The notes under the pieces are model-generated. The model saw nothing but the letters and a program-made list of their open reading frames with translations, was not told the DNA's origin and did no database searches. From NCBI GenBank assembly GCA_023249105.1, contig JAHFDG010000013.1, positions 1 through 64,000 of the forward strand: 64,000 nt of DNA. The letters run 5' to 3'. Shown here in pieces: positions 8,603 through 16,486 of the stretch. The position numbers and the translations under genes are program-made. Every line of letters begins with the position of its first letter. Position 1 is the stretch's first letter. The stretch comes from Candidatus Methanoperedens sp. GTDB lineage: Archaea > Halobacteriota > Methanosarcinia > Methanosarcinales > Methanoperedenaceae.

Positions 8603-9196
8603 TTACTGCAATAGTGAGTTAATCCTTTCGGGATAAAAAGAAAAAATATTCCCAATCGTTATCATTATCATCCCTGCCCAGAATATCAAAAGGTGAAAAG
8701 AACTCTCTTGCAGGGTCATAAAATTAAAAATCATGACCACAAGACCAAGATGCAAAAGCGATGAGCCCAATCTCCCGGCATATCCTTCTTTTTCAAACCT
8801 GAGCGCTTCGCTCTTTTTAATTGTCTTGATGAGAACAAAACCCTGCACAATTATCATGACAGCGAGGAGAAAAACCAACCCTCTCTCGATGCCCGAAAAA
8901 AATGTAAGTAAAAGAGTTGCTCCCAATGCCAGAGCGGTGAATTTTATCAAGAAATCCTGTTCCAAAAGCCTTTTGGGTATGCATAAGCCAAGAGTTAACA
9001 GGAGCAATACAAGGAACGGGTAAAGGTATGAATTCATGTCGTCTATATAGGATGTATATCGAATAGTGCTCGTCCACTGCGGAGCGACTGCAAGGTAATT
9101 GTAGTAAGTAATCCCGTAAACACATAAGAGCCCCATCGCAAAAAGGATGAGCGCTGTCAGGATGATAAGGTAATAATCATAATTTTTAAGTTTCAT
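8603..9196 (-). CDS. CcmF-like cytochrome c assembly membrane protein, C-terminal part
   Basis: Protein of 197 aa with about six hydrophobic segments. The start ATG overlaps the TGA of the upstream WWD-domain gene by the classic ATGA. The Gly/Ser-rich segment GRLGSSLLHLGLVVMIF resembles the region of CcmF where a conserved His follows LGSSLLHLG. Together with the upstream gene it looks like CcmF split into two polypeptides, as also occurs in some organelles. CcmF acts in attaching haem to apocytochrome c on the outer face of the membrane. The longer frame reaching back to 9355 lies inside the upstream gene and is rejected. Assignment rests mainly on context. Confidence 0.6.
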   Translation of the reverse strand: MKLKNYDYYLIILTALILFAMGLLCVYGITYYNYLAVAPQWTSTIRYTSYIDDMNSYLYPFLVLLLLTLGLCIPKRLLEQDFLIKFTALALGATLLLTFFSGIERGLVFLLAVMIIVQGFVLIKTIKKSEALRFEKEGYAGRLGSSLLHLGLVVMIFNFMTLQESSFHLLIFWAGMIMITIGNIFSFYPERINSLLQ

Positions 9197-10179
9197 GGCT
9201 GCACCACCGAATGTATCCCCGGGACGATGTAGGTCAGTAGATAAGTAAATACAAGCGATGCAAAGCATATTATCCCAAGATAGGCGGTCGCGCTCCACAT
9301 CCTGCCCCTGCCTGAGTATATACGGGCATGCAGGTACGCGGAATAAAGCACCCACATCATTATCGAACCCGAGATTTTAGGGTCCCACCACCATGCGCTG
9401 TCTTTCCATGCAACGATAGCCCACGGGTAACCGATTAGCATTCCCGTTGTTAACAGGATGTAGCCGATTTTCGCATACCTGTAAGCGATTTCATCATAAA
9501 CCTTCTCGCGTTTCCTGAGCATGTAAACGCATGCTGCCGCAGTTAGAATCAGTGATACATAAGCTATAAACAGCATGGGCGGATGCGTCCACATGTATGT
9601 TGAATTATAGTAATATGTTATGCGCCCGTAGAGTGTCCCTGCTATTTGAAAAATGCTATCATCCCCGGCTCCGAGCGCAGTAAACCACTGCGTAATTTCA
9701 TTATGCACTATCGGCAGCGGCTCTTTAAACGGGTTTGAGAAGAAATACACAATCGTTGAAAAAACAGTCAATATTATTCCAAGGGACGCTGTGAGTTCCT
9801 TCCTGTGCCTGGCAGTCAATGCAAATATCATGGTGACCATCGCCCAGAAATAGAGTTTTTCTGATTCAATCCATAAAGGTATGACCATGCGGCTTTCCCC
9901 GACCGGTATCATCTGCCCCAGAAAAACCGGGTACTCAATCAAAATAGTATTATAAATCTGTACATGGAACCATATAAGAAAGATAAATCCCAGGATATAA
10001 AGACCTGTGACGATATACAAACATTTTATTAAAATATCATAATACTTATCTTTCTGCTTCCATAAATATAAAATTGATAAAAAACCCTGGAAAAGCGATA
10101 ATATGAGAATATACGTTATTACAGGATTTCCGATTATTCCCAGATATTCCCTTGCTGCCGCATATTCTGAAAAACCCAT
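9193..10179 (-). CDS. ccmF: CcmF/CcsA-type haem-handling protein with WWD domain
   Basis: Integral membrane protein of 328 aa with about nine hydrophobic segments. The tryptophan-rich WWD signature is visible near residues 265-285 (AWWWDPKISGSIMMWVLY), preceded by MWTHPPMLFIAY. This matches the haem-handling proteins CcmC/CcmF/CcsA of cytochrome c maturation. Context and length favour the N-terminal half of a split CcmF, with the C-terminal half encoded next at 9196. It implies that the organism makes c-type cytochromes. The start overlaps the stop of the UPF0201 gene by 1 nt. Confidence 0.82.
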   Translation of the reverse strand: MGFSEYAAAREYLGIIGNPVITYILILSLFQGFLSILYLWKQKDKYYDILIKCLYIVTGLYILGFIFLIWFHVQIYNTILIEYPVFLGQMIPVGESRMVIPLWIESEKLYFWAMVTMIFALTARHRKELTASLGIILTVFSTIVYFFSNPFKEPLPIVHNEITQWFTALGAGDDSIFQIAGTLYGRITYYYNSTYMWTHPPMLFIAYVSLILTAAACVYMLRKREKVYDEIAYRYAKIGYILLTTGMLIGYPWAIVAWKDSAWWWDPKISGSIMMWVLYSAYLHARIYSGRGRMWSATAYLGIICFASLVFTYLLTYIVPGIHSVVQP

Positions 10180-10601
10180 TAAAGCTCAATCTCCCCGACA
10201 GGTTTGCCATCAATGGTCTCTGGTGCCAGCCAGTCGATAATCCGAAGGAGTTCATCGTTATCCCCTGCTGAAATCTCAACATATATTGACCCGAGGCTCT
10301 CCACACCTCCCGGAAAATTCAATTTACCTGCAAAGGCGACCTGTTTGTTTAACCGGAATTGTGTGGTATTCCCCTCGATTCCAATTAAAAGGATATGGCG
10401 CGCCGTATCAAGAATCCGCTCTTCTCTTAACCTGCGGTGAAGCAGTCTCAGGCTTTCCAGGTCTCCCTCGCCATAAAGCTCTGGGGTTCCAAAATCCCGG
10501 ATTTGTAGTTCAACAGGGAGTAAATTAGTTATAGCTTTCCTGACTTTATCCTCAATTTCAGTGGGATGCACAGGCGCTGAAACTCTTACTATCACGTTCA
10601 T
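10179..10601 (-). CDS. UPF0201 family archaeal protein
   Basis: Protein of 140 aa of the archaeal UPF0201 family, annotated in Pfam as RNA-binding. Features include the N-terminal VSAPVHPTEIEDKVRKAI, the L-x-LHRRLREERILDTAR segment and the C-terminal NFPGG. No enzymatic activity is established for the family. It overlaps UPF0200 upstream by 4 nt and CcmF downstream by 1 nt, so all are translationally coupled. Conserved pairing with UPF0200 is common in archaea. Confidence 0.88.
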   Translation of the reverse strand: MNVIVRVSAPVHPTEIEDKVRKAITNLLPVELQIRDFGTPELYGEGDLESLRLLHRRLREERILDTARHILLIGIEGNTTQFRLNKQVAFAGKLNFPGGVESLGSIYVEISAGDNDELLRIIDWLAPETIDGKPVGEIEL

Positions 10602-11137
10602 ATTTTTGCCAGCAATTCTTCAATTTGTTTTTTAAATTTTTCAATAGAACCGGTATTCATTATGACAATATCCGCCTTTTCTATTGCCCTGCCCAATCCC
10701 CAGCCCTTTTCGCGTTCATCCCGTCTTTTTAATTCATCGGTGTTCACTGTATCGTCCGAACGGGCGCGTTTTTTCACTCGTTCAAACCTGACTTCAAACG
10801 GTGAATGGATTGCTATGAGTTTAAAATCGTTCCCGAATTGCTTTTTGTAATAATTTACCTCGTCTATATTCCGGATTCCGTCAACCACAGCCACCGGGGA
10901 ATCGAGTCCACTTATGCGGGGAACACACCGTTTTGCAATGGCGTCCATGCCCTCTTCCTTCCGGAGCGCAGTTCCCGTACCTCCGATATTCTCATCCGTC
11001 GGGGGTAAACCTCTTCTTGCCGTTTCCTCTCTCACGATATCGCCCATATTGATAACAGGAATCCCTGAGAGACGGGATATCGCCGCAGCTTCAGATTTTC
11101 CGGATGCGGGCATTCCTACAAAAGCAATTAACTTCAT
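10598..11137 (-). CDS. UPF0200 family nucleotide kinase-like protein
   Basis: Protein of 179 aa with a P-loop at the N-terminus (FVGMPASGKSEAA) resembling adenylate or dephospho-CoA kinases. INMGDIVREE, a kinase-like motif, follows. It belongs to the archaeal UPF0200 family, whose substrate is unknown. It is the first gene of a minus-strand operon (UPF0200, UPF0201, CcmF parts) and is divergent from pan. Confidence 0.88.
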   Translation of the reverse strand: MKLIAFVGMPASGKSEAAAISRLSGIPVINMGDIVREETARRGLPPTDENIGGTGTALRKEEGMDAIAKRCVPRISGLDSPVAVVDGIRNIDEVNYYKKQFGNDFKLIAIHSPFEVRFERVKKRARSDDTVNTDELKRRDEREKGWGLGRAIEKADIVIMNTGSIEKFKKQIEELLAKI

Positions 11138-11180
11138 GGGCGGATTAATTTAGCTGGAAGATAATAAATCTATGCACCTA

Positions 11181-11190
11181 AAATATATAT
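11181..11190 (+). promoter_or_regulatory. TATA box of pan, near-leaderless
   Basis: The AT-only stretch AAATATATAT is centred about 30 nt before the pan ATG at 11216. At normal archaeal spacing, transcription would begin within a few bases of the start codon, implying a leaderless or near-leaderless mRNA. No Shine-Dalgarno is seen. Confidence 0.55.
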
Positions 11191-11215
11191 CCTATTAGCC
11201 CACTGTATATCATTT

Positions 11216-12427
11216 ATGGAAGATGCGATAGCAAAGAGTCCAATAACAAGCGGCACAATAAAACAAGACAATGAGATTGAGATAAAAGAATTGCGGGAAA
11301 CCATTGAATTGCAGAAAACCCAGATAAAAGACATGCATTCAAGGCTTCTTGAAGCTGCTATCCTGAACAACAAATATATACAGGCGGTCCAGGATTACCA
11401 GAAACAGATGGAACAATTGAAGAAGCCGCCATTGTTTATTTGCAGCGTTGTGGAATTGCTTGACGATATGGCGCTGTTAAGACAGCACGGCAGCAACCAG
11501 GAAATTGTAACGAAGGTTCCGGATGAAATGATGCGTGAGATAGAACCCGGTGCGCGTGTTGCTGTCACAGGCAACCTTGCTATCGTCAGGGTATTATCAA
11601 AATCATTTGATGTCAGGGCGCGCGTGATGGAATTGATTGAAAGCCCCAATATCGATTATAATATGATAGGCGGTTTGCAAAAGCAAATCGAGGAAGTTAT
11701 CGAAACACTTGAGCTTCCGCTTACGAACCCGGGGCTTTTCACGGACGTGGGCGTGGAGCCTCCCCACGGCATCCTGCTTTACGGCCCACCCGGAACGGGT
11801 AAAACGCTAATAGCGAAAGCTGTGGCGCACAGGGCCAAGGCTACTTTTATAAGGATGAGCGGGAGCGAGCTTGTGCAGAAATACATAGGTGAAGGCGCAA
11901 GACTTGTAAGGGATGTTTTTGACCTGGCGCGGGAAAAAGCCCCAAGCATCGTTTTCATCGATGAGATAGATGCTGTGGGAAGCAGGCGAACCTATGACGG
12001 CACGACAGGCTCTTCTGAAGTGAACAGGACAATGGTCCAGCTCCTTGCCGAACTTGACGGTTTTGATGCGCGAGGGGATGTGAAAATCGTTGCAGCCACC
12101 AACCGTATCGATCTTCTTGACCCGGCATTGCTGCGACCCGGCAGGTTTGACAGGATAATCGAGATACCAATGCCTGATGCAGAAGGACGGAAAGAAATAC
12201 TCAGGATACACACACGAAACATGAAACTTGAAAATGTTGACCTTGATGATCTCGTGGAAATGACCAACGAGTTAAGCGGCGCAGATTTAAAAGCCATCGT
12301 CACCGAGGCGGGAATGTTCGTTATCAGGCGCAAAGGCAAAGCTGTTACAATGCAGGACTTTAAGGACGCCTATAACAAGATGATAATCAAGGAGACAAAA
12401 GAGGAAGTAGCCGGGATGTTCGTGTAA
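11216..12427 (+). CDS. pan: Proteasome-activating nucleotidase (PAN)
   Basis: AAA+ ATPase of 403 aa that unfolds substrates and feeds them to the 20S proteasome. Residues ~15-70 form a coiled coil. An OB-like domain follows (~72-145). The AAA domain has Walker A GPPGTGKT at 190-197, Walker B IVFIDEID near 245-252 and the second region of homology with RPGRFDR. The extreme C-terminus reads MFV, a hydrophobic-Phe-X version of the HbYX motif that docks into the 20S alpha ring. No proteasome subunit genes are nearby. Confidence 0.95.
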   Translation: MEDAIAKSPITSGTIKQDNEIEIKELRETIELQKTQIKDMHSRLLEAAILNNKYIQAVQDYQKQMEQLKKPPLFICSVVELLDDMALLRQHGSNQEIVTKVPDEMMREIEPGARVAVTGNLAIVRVLSKSFDVRARVMELIESPNIDYNMIGGLQKQIEEVIETLELPLTNPGLFTDVGVEPPHGILLYGPPGTGKTLIAKAVAHRAKATFIRMSGSELVQKYIGEGARLVRDVFDLAREKAPSIVFIDEIDAVGSRRTYDGTTGSSEVNRTMVQLLAELDGFDARGDVKIVAATNRIDLLDPALLRPGRFDRIIEIPMPDAEGRKEILRIHTRNMKLENVDLDDLVEMTNELSGADLKAIVTEAGMFVIRRKGKAVTMQDFKDAYNKMIIKETKEEVAGMFV

Positions 12428-12550
12428 GCAGAACGCTGCTACAAAACCCTCACGCAGAAAAACCCACCGCCGCCTTCGATTCATCTACCAGAGGCGGCAG
12501 GCACAAATTCTTCGTCCAGCTAACACTGGCTCAGGATATGAAAAATGTGT

Positions 12551-13798
12551 TTAAGTCATTGCTTGGTGGAATTGCCTATCAGGTAATATATTCTTGTGTT
12601 CCTCGATAATAAAGCATACAAAATCACTGATATCTGATTCTCTTCCCTTATCAAGATATTCGAAATACTCGTATTTCCTGTCTGGATTAAAAGCAAAAAT
12701 CGGGTATCCGCTCTTTAGCAGTATGAATGAATGAATAAGTCGTGCTGCCCTGCCGTTACCGTCTTTGAATGGATGGATAGAAACGAAAAGAAAATGGAAT
12801 AACGAACCAAGTATAAGTGGATGAATACGGTCCTTGTTGAGATGATAATAACTCATAAGTGACTTCATCAGGTATTCTATCTCCTTCTTGTTAGAAGGCA
12901 ATTTCAATTTCGAACCAACAATTCGTTTTGTAGAAGAACCAAAGAAGATCCCTGCTTCTTTGATCAATCCACGCATCAGTATCTGGTGAGTGGTTTTTAT
13001 CAGATCAATATTCAAGTCCGTATCTTTATATACTTCAATTATATGATCAAGGGCATCCTTTGTGTTTTTTATCTCGATGATCTCCTTTGGGGTCAGGTCT
13101 GTTGGAAGGTCATTTATTATGCGTTCAACATCTTCATTGGATGCTGTATTTCCTTCTGTAACTGTGGAAGAATAAATGTGCAGATTTATGAGTTTGTTCA
13201 TAATCTCTTTTGATCCTGTAATATCTCTTCTTGCATCCATTTCGGCGATAATATCTTTACATGTACTTTCCATATCCGGAACTTGCAGTCCTTTCATTGT
13301 CAGGTACCACAGCGTTACATCGTTTACAAGGAAATTGAAAACCATCGGTTTTTGCTGGATTATGCGAATGAACCGGTTCTTTATCAGATTCCTGATATGT
13401 TTCCTGAGAGTTTTTGCAGACAATTTTGAATTTTTTAATAGATTTTCACTGGATATCTCTCCAGATTTTAGAATGTCAAGGATCAATGCTTCTGTTCTTG
13501 GATTCAGGATTTTATTGTGATCTAACCCTTCTTTCCTGCACCAGAGCAGGAAGGACAGGTGATTTACCAGAGAGTCGTTTTCCAGATTCAGGGAGTAATT
13601 ATAATTTCTTGCAGTCGATAACGGTTTTTTCAATATGAAATTGCTATTTATCAATTCACGCATTCGCCTGTATAATATCTGGGTGTTCAGGTCTTCAAAA
13701 AGTATGTTTTGACGGAGGATATTTTCAAGAATACTGAATGTAACTGGTTCGTTGAAATGCAGATATATCAGTATATCATATTTGCCGGGTGTTGGCAT
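12551..13798 (-). CDS. Fic family protein (predicted AMPylase) with winged-helix segments
   Basis: Protein of 415 aa. The Fic catalytic motif HPFKDGNGRAAR is intact near residue 340. The auto-inhibitory helix motif SSTVTEGN lies upstream near residue 209, as in class II Fic proteins where the Glu blocks productive ATP binding. The N-terminal ~150 residues contain winged-helix-like segments (for example LLKNSKLSAKTLRKHIRNL), suggesting DNA binding and autoregulation. Fic domains usually transfer AMP to a hydroxyl side chain of a target protein; the target is unknown here. It stands alone, with an inverted repeat in its promoter region. Confidence 0.88.
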   Translation of the reverse strand: MPTPGKYDILIYLHFNEPVTFSILENILRQNILFEDLNTQILYRRMRELINSNFILKKPLSTARNYNYSLNLENDSLVNHLSFLLWCRKEGLDHNKILNPRTEALILDILKSGEISSENLLKNSKLSAKTLRKHIRNLIKNRFIRIIQQKPMVFNFLVNDVTLWYLTMKGLQVPDMESTCKDIIAEMDARRDITGSKEIMNKLINLHIYSSTVTEGNTASNEDVERIINDLPTDLTPKEIIEIKNTKDALDHIIEVYKDTDLNIDLIKTTHQILMRGLIKEAGIFFGSSTKRIVGSKLKLPSNKKEIEYLMKSLMSYYHLNKDRIHPLILGSLFHFLFVSIHPFKDGNGRAARLIHSFILLKSGYPIFAFNPDRKYEYFEYLDKGRESDISDFVCFIIEEHKNILPDRQFHQAMT

Positions 13799-13821
13799 AT
13801 GTGGTAATAATGATATACTAA

Positions 13822-13880
13822 TATATAAATAAGATTCTTTGTGGATTACATATTTTCCCTTTTTAGTGGAAATATGTAAT
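13822..13880 (-). promoter_or_regulatory. Promoter and operator-like inverted repeat of the Fic gene
   Basis: An AT-only ATATATAAAT stretch (13821-13830) sits ~25-30 nt upstream of the Fic start and reads as a TATA box on the minus strand. Immediately upstream, ATTACATATTT (13845-13855) is mirrored by AATATGTAAT (13871-13880), an inverted repeat with ~15-nt separation. It could be an operator for the HTH-containing Fic protein, or a hairpin. Confidence 0.45.
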
Positions 13881-14024
13881 TAAACTGTGAGTTGTGTTAT
13901 TTTCTTGGTGCCTGCTCAGTGGAGGGGTTATGACGGCGGCTCCGCACTTGGGCTGTGCGGCTGATGCACGCTATCCATCGGCTTCGTTGCAGTATTTGTT
14001 TATGGTAATAGATGGATTTAGAAA

Positions 14025-14510
14025 TTAGTTAATCTTCTCTGCTATTTTTTCTGCAATCCCTGTTATATGGTCTAAATTTTCGGCTTTTTCTTTCTTATAT
14101 TTTGCGCTCACTGCCGCAAAGACATTGTTTTTCAAAAACAACAGGTTATAGGTTACCCCGTCGGTGTCCTTTTTCTTGAGCATTAACGAGGATTCACCAA
14201 TAGTTTTTGTTTTTACAGGCCTTCCGTATTTGTTCTTCTTTAAATAATCCACATCGGCATTATAAGCCTTGTTAGCTCCCTCACTATCCTGGTATGTGGT
14301 AATGACCTGTATGATGACATCTTTATTATCCATTAAAAAACAGCTAAAGCATCCTTCCGAGAATCCCCAGTTTGCCAATTCTTCCGTGGTGGCATAATTG
14401 AAATTCAGGTCAGGCTCTGTTAAAAGAGTGCATACGTTTTCATGGACAATTTCAATATTGTCCCCGGCTTCTACTCTTGTCAATGCGATATCAATCGAAC
14501 GTTCTGTCAT
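14025..14510 (-). CDS. Hypothetical protein
   Basis: Protein of 161 aa beginning MTERSIDIALTRV; a TTG 9 nt upstream is also possible. It is mixed alpha/beta with two Cys near the middle (GCFSC). No signal peptide is present, although the composition resembles the soluble part of small archaeal lipoproteins, so a lost N-terminus is possible. It is divergent from PCNA. Not recognised. Confidence 0.55.
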   Translation of the reverse strand: MTERSIDIALTRVEAGDNIEIVHENVCTLLTEPDLNFNYATTEELANWGFSEGCFSCFLMDNKDVIIQVITTYQDSEGANKAYNADVDYLKKNKYGRPVKTKTIGESSLMLKKKDTDGVTYNLLFLKNNVFAAVSAKYKKEKAENLDHITGIAEKIAEKIN

Positions 14511-14617
14511 GCTTTGCAATAATTGCAGACGTTAGATATGAAAGTATCGGCGATAGAATAAAATAGATAGAATAACTTATTAATATCCTGCATTATAGTG
14601 AATTGAGGAGACATCAT

Positions 14618-15355
14618 ATGTTTAAGGCAGTAATCGGTGCGGAAAAATTAAAGGATTCTATCGAATCGATATCCACGCTCGTGGATGAAGCGAAATTTAA
14701 AATTACACCTGAGGGTATATCTGTCAGGGCCGTGGATCCGGCTAATGTCGCCATGGTGAGCTTTGACCTTGCAAAAGATGCTTTTGATTCCTTTGAAGCA
14801 ACAGACGGTGAACTCGGCATAGACCTCACAAAATTGAACGGGGTAATGGAAATGGCAGATAAAAGCGAAAACATCGAACTTGAGCTTGACGAGACTGCCC
14901 ACAAACTGGTTGTCAGGATGCGTGGGCTTGCCTATACCATGTCCTTGCTTGACCCATCTTCTATCAGAAAAGAACCGAAAGTCCCTACCCTTGACCTGCC
15001 GGCGCGCATCGTAATCCGCGGCGAGGATATTAAAAGGGCAATCAAAGCTGCTGAAAAAGTAAGCGATTATATGTCCATAGGCGTAAAAGGAGATGTCTTT
15101 TTCATGGAAGCGGAAGGGGACACGGACAAGGTTCGTGTGGAACTGGCAAAAGACCAGCTTATCGATATGCAGCCTGCTGAGGCAAAATCATTATTCTCCC
15201 TTGACTATCTCTCGGATATGAGTAAAATCCTCGGGAAAGCCAATGAGGTTACAATCGACCTCGGAAAGGATTATCCCCTGAAATTAAAGGTCAAGATTGC
15301 AGAAGGTCATGGCGAGGTCAGTTATATGCTGGCTCCCAGGGTCGAATCGGAGTAA
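14618..15355 (+). CDS. pcn: DNA polymerase sliding clamp PCNA
   Basis: Protein of 245 aa, the normal archaeal PCNA length, beginning MFKAVIGAEKLKDSIESIS. The start is chosen because GAGGAG lies just upstream at suitable spacing and it matches family N-termini. The homotrimeric ring tethers replicative polymerase, FEN1 and ligase to DNA. The interdomain loop region (LDPSSIRKEPKVPTLDLPA) and the C-terminal MLAPRVESE are typical. The primase large-subunit gene follows in the same direction. Confidence 0.95.
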   Translation: MFKAVIGAEKLKDSIESISTLVDEAKFKITPEGISVRAVDPANVAMVSFDLAKDAFDSFEATDGELGIDLTKLNGVMEMADKSENIELELDETAHKLVVRMRGLAYTMSLLDPSSIRKEPKVPTLDLPARIVIRGEDIKRAIKAAEKVSDYMSIGVKGDVFFMEAEGDTDKVRVELAKDQLIDMQPAEAKSLFSLDYLSDMSKILGKANEVTIDLGKDYPLKLKVKIAEGHGEVSYMLAPRVESE

Positions 15356-15366
15356 GACCCCGACGA

Positions 15367-15386
15367 CCCCGTATTTAAATACGGGG
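15367..15386. repeat. 20-bp perfect palindrome between pcn and priL
   Basis: CCCCGTATTTAAATACGGGG is perfectly palindromic. It lies in the 49-nt gap between the pcn stop and the priL start. It could be a protein-binding site, an attenuating hairpin or a dispersed element. A similar core (CGTATTTAAGTACGG) occurs at 38986-39000. Confidence 0.7.
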
Positions 15387-15404
15387 AATAAGGGACTGCT
15401 AAGC

Positions 15405-16430
15405 ATGGATGTTTTCAAATTTGCTTATTTTCCTTTTGTAAACGGCGCTGTAAAATATGTAGAAGCACTGGATTTTAAACTTGATGAGCTTTTTACTGAA
15501 CGAGCTTTCGAACAGGTAAGGGAGCGGGGAAAAGAGCGGGTACTTTCAGCTATAGGCGACGGCATCACCAAAAATGCATATCCTGACCGTGTAAGCGCTG
15601 AAAAAGAACTGCTGTCTTACCCCGTTGCAAGAATACTTGTCTCATGTATCAATGACGGCTATCTTATAAAGCGATATGCACTTGCCGAAGCAAAATCAGC
15701 GTACGAACGGCTAAAAGAGCTTCCCGGTGAAGAGCTAAAGGAACTGGCTCTTGATTTTGATATCGACGCTGTATTGGATGACCGCTCCATCATAGTTCAT
15801 TTTACAGATTATATCCGTTATGCAAATGTCATACATGAACCCAAATGGAAGCTCGTGAACAGGAACATGAATAGGGGTATGATTTCCCTCCCAAAAGAAG
15901 ATTTCTCACGAATAATGCAGGAAGCCATCAGGAAAAGGATTGAATCAAGCCTGCCGCTTGTTGTGCCGCCTGAGATATGCACTTCACTTAATAGTTATCT
16001 TGAGGAAATACGCAATGCTCTTGTTGCGCGAAAATCCGAGTTCAGCATCGAAGAGTTCAAGGAAATAATGCCAGATTGTTTCCCCCCGTGCATGGTCCAT
16101 GCCCTCTCCAATGCACAGGCAGGTGTGAATCTCCCGCATTCGATGCGCTTTGCGCTCGTCTCATTCCTGCTCAATATCGGGATGAAAACAGATGGGATTA
16201 TCGAGCTTTTCAAGGTCTCGCCGGATTTTGATGAGGAACGCACAAGGTATCAGGTGATGCACATCCATGGCGCAACGGGTACGACTTATACTTCCCCTTC
16301 GTGCGCTACCATGATAACATACGGGAATTGTTTCGGGAAAGAGGCGCTGTGCGAGCGGATTTCGCATCCGTTGAACTATTACCGGAGGAAGGCATGGATA
16401 CTGAAAAAGGGCAAGCCTCCAGAGAATTGA
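15405..16430 (+). CDS. priL: DNA primase large subunit PriL
   Basis: Protein of 341 aa, beginning MDVFKFAYFPFVNGAVKYVE as in archaeal PriL. It partners with PriS to make RNA primers. The C-terminal domain shows the [4Fe-4S] cysteines: PPCM near residue 228, SPSCATM near 305, and GNCFGKEALC near 313-322. The start is taken after the palindrome, because the longer frame begins inside pcn. The priS gene is not in this window. Confidence 0.93.
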   Translation: MDVFKFAYFPFVNGAVKYVEALDFKLDELFTERAFEQVRERGKERVLSAIGDGITKNAYPDRVSAEKELLSYPVARILVSCINDGYLIKRYALAEAKSAYERLKELPGEELKELALDFDIDAVLDDRSIIVHFTDYIRYANVIHEPKWKLVNRNMNRGMISLPKEDFSRIMQEAIRKRIESSLPLVVPPEICTSLNSYLEEIRNALVARKSEFSIEEFKEIMPDCFPPCMVHALSNAQAGVNLPHSMRFALVSFLLNIGMKTDGIIELFKVSPDFDEERTRYQVMHIHGATGTTYTSPSCATMITYGNCFGKEALCERISHPLNYYRRKAWILKKGKPPEN

Positions 16431-16486
16431 TTTAGCTGTGAACATTTAGAAATCTTTTTTATCTCATCAGCCTATCAGGACGCCCC

